From: Picocystis sp. L7
Taxonomy: Eukaryota; Chlorophyta; Picocystophyceae; Picocystales; Picocystaceae
Assembly (NCBI GenBank): GCA_020975725.1
Contig: QXJR01000015.1
Span: forward strand, 558,001 to 622,000
Direction of reading: 5' to 3'
Length of the DNA: 64,000 nucleotides
Shown here: positions 54,381 through 62,397 of the stretch, in pieces
How positions within the stretch are numbered: position 1 is the first letter of the stretch
Layout: every line of letters starts with the position of its first letter
The notes under the pieces: generated by a model
Database searches by the model: none
What the model was told of the DNA's origin: nothing
What the model saw: only the letters and a program-made list of their open reading frames with translations
Position numbers and translations under genes: made by a program

Positions 54381-54919
54381 AGGGAGTCCTTCCGGCGCTA
54401 ATAACTATTGATTGATATTTGAAAAAGCCGTTGGTGCTTTCAGTTCGAACATCCCCTTGCCCGCCATGGTCTGCGACACTCAAGCCCATTACGAATGCAG
54501 ACTTACAGGGGTACTGCACAGCACCACCCCGCGAACGATGCGAGGCCCACATTGCCCTGGTGCTTCCCATCAAGGCGCCCCATTCGAAAGCAAAGAGTCC
54601 AGAACCCGTGCCACGAGGCATGGCCACTATAGCACCAGAAGACCAGAACAAAACCCGGTAACTTTTATTTCAATTCACAAACAAGGACCATGGAAGGAAA
54701 TCAGTGGAATGGAGGTGAGGAATCATCATGCAAAATGCACGGCCTTGTTCCAAGCAGGGCTATTAGAAAAGGGGAGTAAATATGCAATCAGCTGCTTATT
54801 CCGTTGAACAAAGGTAAGACATACATGCGTCCAAGACCTTCTGAGTGAAAACCTTCCGAGCGTTTCCATAGCACAGGTCCTGCACGGCAGCATGGCCTCT
54901 CTGTCCACGGAATCTAGGC
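54381..54919. other. Convergent 3' spacer between PurF and CDKA
   Basis: About 540 bp containing both 3' UTRs. I see no gene, RNA or repeat in it. Confidence 0.4.
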
Positions 54920-56341
54920 CTACCTGCCAAGTTGCCGTTCCATTAGGGCAGGAACGTTGGCAAAGAAGGGGTGCTCCAGCGCTTGGGAAGCACTTATCCT
55001 TTTGCTTGGCTCGTAGGCAAGCATGGACTGCAGCAGTTCGAGGCCATCCTGCTCTAGACCAGGCATCAGCTCCTGAAGGTCTCTTCTGGGCCAATGGGGG
55101 AAGGTGTCCTTGTAATCAGGGAGCTGGCTCACGTTTGGCCAGACCTCTTCGTTTGGCGTGCCGAGGATGCGGAAGATTTTGAAAAGCTGGTCTATTTCGG
55201 AGTCTCCTGGAAAGAGGGGTTTTCCGGTGACCATTTCAGCGAAAATGCATCCGATGCTCCACACGTCCACTGGAGTGGAGTAATGCCTGGCCCCGAGCAG
55301 GATTTCCGGGGCCCTGTACCACAGGGTGACCACTTCGTGGGTGTATGTGCGCACGGGTATACCAAACGCCCTTGCCAGTCCGAAGTCGGCCAGTTTGAGC
55401 GCAAAGTTCCGGTGATCAATGAGCAGGTTTTGTGGCTTGAGGTCTCTATGCAGGATTCTGTGTGAGTGGCAGTAGGCCACCCCGTTGATCATTTGATAGA
55501 GGAGTATTTTGACGAGGTTTCTGTCATTGCAGAAGGTCGTATCTTTTTCCATGTGTTTTTTGAGGTCTAGATCGAGGTATTCGAACACGAGGTAGAGTCT
55601 TTTGTCGTTGTGGAGCACATCCATGAGCCTGACGATGTTTTCGTGTTGCAGTTCCTTGAGCAGTGCGATCTCTCGTATGGCGGTGGACGGTACACCTTCA
55701 TCTTCCTGTTCGAGCCTGATTTTTTTGAGTGCGATGGTTTGTCCAGTACGTTTGTCTTTGGCTTTGTAGACCACCCCATAGGTCCCTTCCCCGATCTTTT
55801 CAATCTTGTCGTACTGCACCGTGGTTCGCGTCCGTGTGGTTGTTCGTTTCGTGTCGTCGGTTTGGCGTGTACCGTTCGCAAGCCGACGTTCGAACGCATG
55901 GATGGGGTCAGTCCTTCCTTCGTGTCTCTCGTCTCCACCTCGGGGATGGCAGGGACGCGTCCTCCTCTCTCTCTCTCTCTCTGTCTCTCTCGTTCGACGG
56001 TGTTTTCGTTCCTCCCCTCCATCCCGTGCATGAATGTGTGCGTGGACCTTCCGTGCGTTCCCGCTTGTGGATGTGCGTGCATGCCTGTTCGTTCGTTCGA
56101 TGCCTTTTTTTTTTTCGCATCGATCCATCCTGGAACCCACGTGCGTGTGCGAAGAGAAGATGAGGGACGTGAGGCGAGGTAGGTAGGACGAGGTTTCGAC
56201 GTGGATCTCCCATGCGATCCTTCCTTCCTTCTCCATCTCTTGCGCTGTCCGTCCCTCCGTCCCATGCACCTTCCCACCTTCCCCCATCCCACCGCGTCCG
56301 ATCCTCCTTCCCATCCACGCGATGCGCACCTGGTCCGCCAT
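54920..56341 (-). CDS. CDKA: A-type cyclin-dependent kinase (PSTAIRE)
   Basis: Two exons: a four-codon exon 56330-56341 (MADQ) and 54920-55813. A 516-bp phase-0 intron lies between (GTGCGC...GTGCAG). The product is 301 residues. The main exon starts [10 protein letters not shown] without any ATG; the join gives [14 protein letters not shown], matching MDQYEKVEKIGEG of plant CDKA. Kinase motifs: [10 protein letters not shown] with the inhibitory Thr-Tyr pair, the cyclin-binding helix [34 protein letters not shown] and the T-loop [19 protein letters not shown]. It drives the G1/S and G2/M transitions with cyclins and CKS. The intron carries a CT microsatellite (about 55965-55990). The micro-exon is inferred from splice sites and family alignment. 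Confidence 0.93.
   Translation of the reverse strand: MADQVRIAWMGRRIGRGGMGEGGKVHGTEGRTAQEMEKEGRIAWEIHVETSSYLPRLTSLIFSSHTHVGSRMDRCEKKKGIERTNRHARTSTSGNARKVHAHIHARDGGEERKHRRTRETERERERRTRPCHPRGGDERHEGRTDPIHAFERRLANGTRQTDDTKRTTTRTRTTVQYDKIEKIGEGTYGVVYKAKDKRTGQTIALKKIRLEQEDEGVPSTAIREIALLKELQHENIVRLMDVLHNDKRLYLVFEYLDLDLKKHMEKDTTFCNDRNLVKILLYQMINGVAYCHSHRILHRDLKPQNLLIDHRNFALKLADFGLARAFGIPVRTYTHEVVTLWYRAPEILLGARHYSTPVDVWSIGCIFAEMVTGKPLFPGDSEIDQLFKIFRILGTPNEEVWPNVSQLPDYKDTFPHWPRRDLQELMPGLEQDGLELLQSMLAYEPSKRISASQALEHPFFANVPALMERQLGR
55965..55990. repeat. CT dinucleotide repeat inside CDKA intron
   Basis: An almost pure CT run, broken once by a G. On the minus strand it is a GA tract within the 516-bp CDKA intron. 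Confidence 0.8.
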
Positions 56342-56373
56342 GCCGTGTCCCACCTGAAAACGAGACGTCCTTT

Positions 56374-56486
56374 CCCTTCTACCCTCCCTTCTACCCTCCC
56401 TTCTACCCTCCCTTCGACCCTCCCTTCTACCCTCCCTTCGCTCTCCCCTTCTCTCTCCCCTTCTACCTCCCTTCTACCTCCCTTCT
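56374..56486. repeat. Minisatellite with 11-12-bp period
   Basis: About ten copies of CCCTTCTACCCT and close variants. It lies in the short divergent spacer between the CDKA start (56341) and the PDCD2 start (56664), so it is probably part of a shared promoter. Confidence 0.85.
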
Positions 56487-56663
56487 GTTCCCCCCCCCTC
56501 CCCGGGGTTCGCCCCATCCCCATGGACGTCCACGAAAGGGGGGGAGGGGGAAAGGCAGGCCCTAAACCCTTCCCGGGGCCATGTTTCCCCCTTCGACCGC
56601 GTTCGGGTGTGGGGGGGAGGGGGGGAAGGGAGGACGTCCCACCTGGACCTGGGAGACGACGGC

Positions 56664-57932
56664 ATGGACGAAAGGAAGGAAACCAACGCCAAGGCAAGGG
56701 ATGGGAAGGAAGACCAAGGGATCGTGCTGGGATATCCCGTGGAGAAGAAGAAGGACAGACGAGACGAGGGGAAGGACGGACCCTTCCAAAGCCATGCCGG
56801 TGGGACGCCCACGTGGTTGACCCCCGTCCGCATCCCCAACGCTACACCGTGTCCAAGGTGTCGACGACCCATGAGATTCATCCTGCAGATCTACGCACCA
56901 TGGGAAGAGAAACCAGGAACCTTCCATCGGAACATCTACCTCTTCGCATGCGATCGAGCAAGATGCATGAAACAGGAAAACGATGCCCACGGAAGCCCAC
57001 CCGCCGCCATCGCCTATCGAAACCAACTGCCCAGGAACAATCCATACCACGCCAGCCATGCCAACCAACAAAACGCGCATCGATACCGGGGAGAGGTCGA
57101 CCGAACGTGCGACTGGTGCAACACGTGGAACGGAAACAAAACCTGCGCCCAATGCAAGAAGATGAAATACTGCAGCAAACAACACCAAATCGAACACTGG
57201 ATGGCAGGACACAAACACGAGTGTCTGCACGGACGAAAGAACGAAACCAAGGAGGAGAAGTCCAGCCGACCCCAGTGGAAGGAATGGGACATCGTCGTCG
57301 AACCCGAGACCAACAGCGATGAGGAACCGACCGACCAACACCACCATCACGAGGATGGAGAAGAAGAAAATCGGAACGGAGGAGAAAGGTGGCCATCCCA
57401 ATGCCGTGTAGAAGAAGAAAATGCACCCGCACCGAAGAAACCCGACGCGAATGAAAACGCGCACCTGGCACGCCTGGTCGCCGCCTACGAAGGGAAAAAA
57501 CTGTCCGGACAGGATCTCGACGACGCCATCACCCTCGACGATCTAGACAGCATCGATGCCTCCCAAGAGCACCAATACCTGGCCAACGTCCAATCACGCA
57601 TCGCGCTCGCACCGGACCAGTGCGTGAGGTACTGCCGTGGACAAGAGGAGCAAATCCTGTGGATGGGACTGCATCGAAGGATCCGAGCAGCCAACGTTCC
57701 CAGGTGCACCAGATGCGGTGGCAAACGCAGGTTCGAGTTCCAAGTCATGCCCCAGATGCTCTCATACTTGGGCGTGGACGACGAACAGGAAGATGCCATG
57801 GACTGGGGAACGTTAGTCGTGTACACCTGCGAGAACAGCTGCGACGCCTCCGACGGTCTGCACGCTCCCGGTTCCGCTGGAGAGAAGTCGCCTTACGCGG
57901 AAGAGTTCGTTTGGGTGCAGCCTCCGTTGTGA
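56664..57932 (+). CDS. PDCD2: PDCD2-like protein with MYND zinc finger
   Basis: 422 residues from the ATG at 56664. The N-terminal PDCD2 half has TPCPRCRRPMRFILQIYAP and TFHRNIYLFACDRARC. A complete MYND finger lies near 155-195 (CDWCN ... CAQCKKMKYCSKQHQIEHW ... HKHEC). An acidic linker follows, then the C-terminal PDCD2 block: QCVRYCRG, VPRCTRCGGKRRFEFQVMPQ, DWGTLVVYTCENSC. PDCD2 is a dedicated chaperone of ribosomal protein uS5 in 40S subunit assembly. Domain order and length match the animal and plant PDCD2 rather than the MYND-less PDCD2L. It ends 77 bp from the convergent SDHC gene. The frame is intronless. Confidence 0.92.
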   Translation: MDERKETNAKARDGKEDQGIVLGYPVEKKKDRRDEGKDGPFQSHAGGTPTWLTPVRIPNATPCPRCRRPMRFILQIYAPWEEKPGTFHRNIYLFACDRARCMKQENDAHGSPPAAIAYRNQLPRNNPYHASHANQQNAHRYRGEVDRTCDWCNTWNGNKTCAQCKKMKYCSKQHQIEHWMAGHKHECLHGRKNETKEEKSSRPQWKEWDIVVEPETNSDEEPTDQHHHHEDGEEENRNGGERWPSQCRVEEENAPAPKKPDANENAHLARLVAAYEGKKLSGQDLDDAITLDDLDSIDASQEHQYLANVQSRIALAPDQCVRYCRGQEEQILWMGLHRRIRAANVPRCTRCGGKRRFEFQVMPQMLSYLGVDDEQEDAMDWGTLVVYTCENSCDASDGLHAPGSAGEKSPYAEEFVWVQPPL

Positions 57933-58009
57933 ACGAGCCGAAGAGGGCCCTGGGGGAGGGAACGCACGACATCAAAAAGAGAGAGAACATGCCCCCGTGG
58001 CAATCTCGC

Positions 58010-58860
58010 TTACACACTGTACACTGCAAGACCAAGCGCACCGACGGCGCTGATCCCGAACAAGACCTTGGAGGAAAGTTCGACCGATTCATTCGAGAGC
58101 ATGCTGGGTTTGGTTTGCTCGCCTTCAATAAATTCGTCCCAGATCAAGTGTCGAAGCCCACCCAAGTAATGATAGAGCACCGGATAGCTCACGGCCAGTT
58201 TGGTGGGGAGGAGGAGCAACGGATAGGAATCTTTGAACGCCTGCACGGCCTCGACCCCGTTTCCGGTGACGGATGCGAATCCGAGCAGCGAGGTGTACCC
58301 GACCAGCATCACGCCGGTGACTCGGTTGGTGATGGAGGAGATGGACACCAGGGGGAACTTGTAGTGTGGTTTTCCATCCAGGTCGAAGAGTTCGGGTGAC
58401 AGGGGTCTTTTCTTCAGCAGGTCCCTGTGATTTTCGGGGGTTCCTAAGAATCCCGTTCCCCCTTCTTTGGGTTGTCCGTATTCCGGCGGCACTCCGAAGT
58501 TTCCGATCTCCCTGGGACGTGGTGGTTGCAACGGTTGGTTCCACCGTCAGCCTTCCGTGGGGAGGGGTCGTCTTTTCCTTCGCTTCGAACCACTCGATCG
58601 CAGGCATCGATTCGGTCGCTCGTTTTGCGTTCGTCTCGTTGGATTCCTCGTTTCGCATGGGTGTTGAGTTCGACGTGCACTTCCTCTTGCCGCACAGCGG
58701 TGTTGGTTTCGTCCTTTCGCGTGTGGTCGGGTGGGGCCGTGTTTCATCCACGTGTTGTTTCCTACTTTTTCGTCGCTTCCCGTTCTCACCTGCTGTTCCA
58801 TCCCACGGCGATCCTCCACGTCCCGCCCTTGGCGTGTCTCGCCAGGTGTTTGGCCAGCAT
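58010..58860 (-). CDS. SDHC: Succinate dehydrogenase cytochrome b subunit (SDHC)
   Basis: Two exons, 58790-58860 and 58010-58511, with a 278-bp intron (GTGAGA...TCCCAG) that splits an AGG codon. The product is 190 residues. Exon 1 encodes a basic presequence (MLAKHLARHAKGGTWRIAVG). Exon 2 has the SDHC signature SSITNRVTGVML (quinone site Ser and Arg), LAVSYPVLYHYLGGLRHLIWDE (haem-ligand His and family signature) and a last helix near the C-terminus; three membrane helices in all. It anchors complex II in the inner mitochondrial membrane. The upstream continuation of exon 2 has no ATG, and the chosen exon 1 gives both an ATG and a mitochondrial leader, so the splice is well supported though inferred. 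Confidence 0.88.
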
Positions 58861-58945
58861 CTTTCGTCCAAGATCGACCTCGTCCGCGTGTGGTGGTGGT
58901 GGTGGGAACGGTTCGGCACCGACCTGGTCCCTTCACCCCTTCTCC

Positions 58946-58972
58946 GTCGGTCGGTCGGTCGGTCGGTCGGTC
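58946..58972. repeat. GTCG tetranucleotide repeat upstream of SDHC
   Basis: About seven tandem GTCG units, roughly 90 bp upstream of the SDHC start codon (minus strand). Confidence 0.8.
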
Positions 58973-59142
58973 TCCCTCTTTGTGTTTCCCTTGGGTCCCT
59001 TTTGGTCCGGTGGATCCCCTCGAGGGAGGGTGGACCCTTCTCCCCTCTCCCTTCTCCCTCCTTCGGTATGTGGGGAAGGGGTGTCTTTTTCCTTTTGGGA
59101 AAGGGAAAGCATCCCCCCTTCGGACCCAGGGAGACGGGACTG

Positions 59143-59156
59143 CAGTACTCCGCCAC
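59143..59156 (+). repeat. Terminal-inverted-repeat motif CAGTACTCCGCCAC (copy 1)
   Basis: Pairs with GTGGCGGACTACTG at 59914-59927 (13 of 14 bases inverted-complementary). The CAGT...ACTG ends are of Tc1/mariner style. The pair bounds a 785-bp segment without transposase, which could be a non-autonomous element. Confidence 0.6.
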
Positions 59157-59913
59157 ACCCCCCCTGGAGGTGTTTCTCCGTGGTCTGCTCGTGGGGCGGA
59201 AGATTCTCGCGGACGTGTGGGCATGGGAATGGAAGCTGAAACTCCGGAGAAGGGCCCTGCGTTGCCCGATTGGAGCTCCGTGCCTCGATACTGCCCGTAG
59301 ACCCCCTTTGAAAACAGGTCCATTGGAAGGGATGGTCTGAAAACACGATTTTTTTTTACAAGTCGCTCCCGGTCCCCATGAAGGGTCTCAAGAGGCCACC
59401 TTCCGTCGGCGATCCAGGAGGCGCAAGACAACTCCTTGCCCTCTCCTTTCACGTCCCTATCCTTCCCTTTCTCTTCGGCCTGGAGACGGAGCCTTGGATC
59501 CCAAGCGGCGAAGATGGCCTGTTTCGAGGGGTCACCAACAGCCGGATGGGAATGGGTGCCACAGGACACCCACCCAACTTCGACCTACGAAAATCGATGA
59601 CAGTGTAGAACACATAGCGGTCGATCTGCACCCGGAGTTTCGAATCCATCCCATCCCCCGCTGGGCAATGGCGAACGAAGGCGTCCGCCCAGCCGTGGCT
59701 GTGCAAAAGGGTCCCCATTGGGGCCAACCAATGGTAGGGACCAGTTCCCCCTCGTTGTGTGCCACTGAGGCCGATACAGCCCCAGTGAATCCCATGAACA
59801 GAAAGAGAATTTTACAAGGAATCCGTTGGTGTGCAATGCAAGTCCTGAAACGATCGGAATGAGGGTCAAACGGGGAGGAGAAGTCAGGGGTTCGGGCAGG
59901 AACCCTGAAAGAA

Positions 59914-59931
59914 GTGGCGGACTACTGGGTC
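59914..59931 (-). repeat. Terminal-inverted-repeat motif GTGGCGGACTACTGGGTC (copy 1)
   Basis: Pairs with GACCCAGTACTCCGCCAC at 61605-61622 (17 of 18 bases). This pair bounds about 1.7 kb that includes the transposase gene. A TA dinucleotide, the target of Tc1/mariner insertion, sits inside each arm at 59923-59924 and 61612-61613. Confidence 0.65.
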
Positions 59932-61611
59932 AGCCCTGTTTCAAAATCGTGCCATGGACAGTGTATGCACCTACGGAGAGCCACACGAAGTCCATCACTT
60001 TCACTGTTGGAGACAAGACTCCTGTAAAAAATTGGAAGGAAAGGGAACCATGGTGAATGTAGGAGGAACGATGGAAAAAAACAGCGATTTTGGCCTGGAT
60101 TTTCAAATTTTCAGGTGGGTTGGGCTACTGTCCTTCAAGCCCACGTGTACTCCACTTTCAATAGTGAATCATTTCTCCTTTCCTCTTCCGTACTTGATCC
60201 ATCCTCCGGGGCATGCTATCCATCAGTCGCCTTGGGATAGTTCCTCTTCCAAGCTCAGCCCATGCTTGGTACATGCACCTTCTCAACTCCCCAAGGGTGG
60301 TGGGCTGAGCATGCAAAACCTTCATGTCAAGCAAGGCCCAAAGATTCTCAATGGGACTGAGGTCTGGGCTCATAGAGGGCCAGTCAAACATCACATCCAC
60401 ACCCATGTCTTGTGTCCATTCTCTCAAGGTGGTGAGGGTGGCCTTGGCTGTGTGTGCCCCGTCACCGTCTTGTTGAAAGGTCCATGACCCCCCCTTGAAC
60501 AACCTATTGCCTTCAGCCAATAAGCGAGGGAGGACATCATAGGAGTACTCCGTTGAAGACACCCCCTTGCATGCTTGCTTCCCACGCTTGGTTTCATAAG
60601 CATTCTCCAAGTCCGTGGTCCCGGTGACCTCCACAAGTTCGGTACACCCATGCTTGGTTAACCCAGCGTACACCTTGATGCAAGGTGGGTTCTTTTGGGC
60701 AAACAACTTGGGAGTAACGCCACTTGGTGCCATGGTTCTCCTCCCCTTGGAGTGAGGAATGCGTGACAAGCGCAAAGTGTGTGCATCCGTGAACATGACC
60801 TGTCCAAAGTCAAAGTTCATACGGTCTTGGGCAAACTGAACTCGCGCGATTTTGTGCTTGAGGTTGAGCTTGCGCTCCACCTTTTGCACCTTGAACCCCA
60901 CTCCCAAATCTCGAAAGACACGTTGAAGGGTCCTCAGGGGAATGACTTTCTTGTACTTGCTGTGCCATGCACGTTGGACCTCTTCCGTGTACGTGAGCTG
61001 CCCCTTCTCGGCCCGTTGTGTAAGAAAACGCACAAGCCATTTTTCATAGCCATGTGCGTACTCCAAGCTTCGATGGTTGCCATGACCATGGGCCTTGGAA
61101 GGCACCTCGCGGAGGAACGACTCCACCTCTGCCACGGAACGTTTCATAACCAACGCCGTAGTGGTGATGTCACCACCACATGTTTGAAAGGCATACCGAA
61201 CCACTTGTTGGGTCACCTTGGAGATTTCCCTCGCTTGCTTGTCCATCGTTCCCCTCGTTTGCATGGGGAGCGTGCTTGCCTTGTGGAGGGCTGATGGCTC
61301 TCCTCACGAGCCCGTCTCCTAGGGCATGTGGTAAAGCCGAGTTAACCCTGTACCATTTGTTTACACAAGGGGCGAATCTCCCCTTGACCCCAGGTCTCTC
61401 TATGGGTCACGGGCTGTACCACCAGCCGGTTTGCCCATCGAAATGCATGGACCACCGGAGCTTCCAAGGTACAATTTTGCGTACAAGTACCCCTATGTAT
61501 GCACATCTTCCGCACCGAATTTCACAGCCTCGGTCGTTCTCGTTGGGGCGTAATGGAGGGTCCCTTTCACCCGTGTGTCGATTGGGGTCCCTTCAAGGGG
61601 GGAGGACCCAG
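59925..61611 (-). mobile_element. Tc1/mariner-superfamily DNA transposon, copy 1
   Basis: Proposed element between two TA dinucleotides, about 1.69 kb, with a single transposase gene on the minus strand and short inverted termini starting CTGGGTC. The inverted symmetry continues outside the TA, so the exact ends are uncertain. The transposase frame is complete, so the element looks potentially active. Confidence 0.65.
60158..61264 (-). CDS. Tc1/mariner-type DDE transposase, copy 1
   Basis: 368 residues from the ATG at 61264 (alternative at 61246), intact. An N-terminal helix-turn-helix region (VTQQVVRYAFQTCGGD and TTTALVMKRSVAEVESF) binds the ends. The catalytic RNase-H-like domain has VMFTDAHTLRL (first Asp), FQQDGDGAHTAK (second Asp) and WPSMSPDLSPIENLWALLD (Glu). 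Exactly 39 residues lie between the second Asp and the Glu, so this is a DD39E spacing rather than the DD34E of Tc1 or DD34D of mariner. It cuts and pastes the element into TA sites. The sequence is identical to the second copy. Confidence 0.93.
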   Translation of the reverse strand: MQTRGTMDKQAREISKVTQQVVRYAFQTCGGDITTTALVMKRSVAEVESFLREVPSKAHGHGNHRSLEYAHGYEKWLVRFLTQRAEKGQLTYTEEVQRAWHSKYKKVIPLRTLQRVFRDLGVGFKVQKVERKLNLKHKIARVQFAQDRMNFDFGQVMFTDAHTLRLSRIPHSKGRRTMAPSGVTPKLFAQKNPPCIKVYAGLTKHGCTELVEVTGTTDLENAYETKRGKQACKGVSSTEYSYDVLPRLLAEGNRLFKGGSWTFQQDGDGAHTAKATLTTLREWTQDMGVDVMFDWPSMSPDLSPIENLWALLDMKVLHAQPTTLGELRRCMYQAWAELGRGTIPRRLMDSMPRRMDQVRKRKGEMIHY

Positions 61612-61622
61612 TACTCCGCCAC
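61605..61622 (+). repeat. Terminal-inverted-repeat motif GACCCAGTACTCCGCCAC at unit junction
   Basis: Spans the junction between the two tandem units and is the right-hand partner of the arm at 59914-59931. Confidence 0.65.
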
Positions 61623-62379
61623 ACCCCCCCTGGAGGTGTTTCTCCGTGGTCTGCTCGTGGGGCGGAAGATTCTCGCGGACGTGTGGGCATGGGAATGGAA
61701 GCTGAAACTCCGGAGAAGGGCCCTGCGTTGCCCGATTGGAGCTCCGTGCCTCGATACTGCCCGTAGACCCCCTTTGAAAACAGGTCCATTGGAAGGGATG
61801 GTCTGAAAACACGATTTTTTTTTACAAGTCGCTCCCGGTCCCCATGAAGGGTCTCAAGAGGCCACCTTCCGTCGGCGATCCAGGAGGCGCAAGACAACTC
61901 CTTGCCCTCTCCTTTCACGTCCCTATCCTTCCCTTTCTCTTCGGCCTGGAGACGGAGCCTTGGATCCCAAGCGGCGAAGATGGCCTGTTTCGAGGGGTCA
62001 CCAACAGCCGGATGGGAATGGGTGCCACAGGACACCCACCCAACTTCGACCTACGAAAATCGATGACAGTGTAGAACACATAGCGGTCGATCTGCACCCG
62101 GAGTTTCGAATCCATCCCATCCCCCGCTGGGCAATGGCGAACGAAGGCGTCCGCCCAGCCGTGGCTGTGCAAAAGGGTCCCCATTGGGGCCAACCAATGG
62201 TAGGGACCAGTTCCCCCTCGTTGTGTGCCACTGAGGCCGATACAGCCCCAGTGAATCCCATGAACAGAAAGAGAATTTTACAAGGAATCCGTTGGTGTGC
62301 AATGCAAGTCCTGAAACGATCGGAATGAGGGTCAAACGGGGAGGAGAAGTCAGGGGTTCGGGCAGGAACCCTGAAAGAA

Positions 62380-62397
62380 GTGGCGGACTACTGGGTC
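62380..62397 (-). repeat. Terminal-inverted-repeat motif GTGGCGGACTACTGGGTC (copy 2)
   Basis: Same as the arm at 59914-59931, displaced by 2,466 bp. Its right-hand partner would lie beyond the window. Confidence 0.65.

Larger units (their letters stand above)
59143..61608. repeat. Tandem repeat unit, copy 1 (2,466 bp) with a DNA transposon
   Basis: The sequence from 59143 recurs starting at 61609 with an offset of exactly 2,466 bp. I found no difference wherever I compared the two copies, and all encoded frames are identical. Each unit has a 771-bp part without a gene (59143-59913) followed by a transposase part. The left boundary falls exactly on a CAGTACTCCGCCAC terminus, and the flanking base composition changes there. 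Exact identity means very recent duplication or an assembly artefact. Confidence 0.9.

Noticed and set aside
55814-56353. CDKA with a long arginine-rich N-terminus read straight through
   Set aside because: The region contains a CT microsatellite and good splice sites; removing it restores the family's normal N-terminus and length.
59378-59869. Small proteins within the 771-bp part of the tandem unit
   Set aside because: Frames on both strands overlap each other and show no conserved features; they repeat only because the DNA is duplicated.
60810-61294. Plus-strand 171-codon frame opposite the transposase
   Set aside because: Antisense shadow of the transposase gene.
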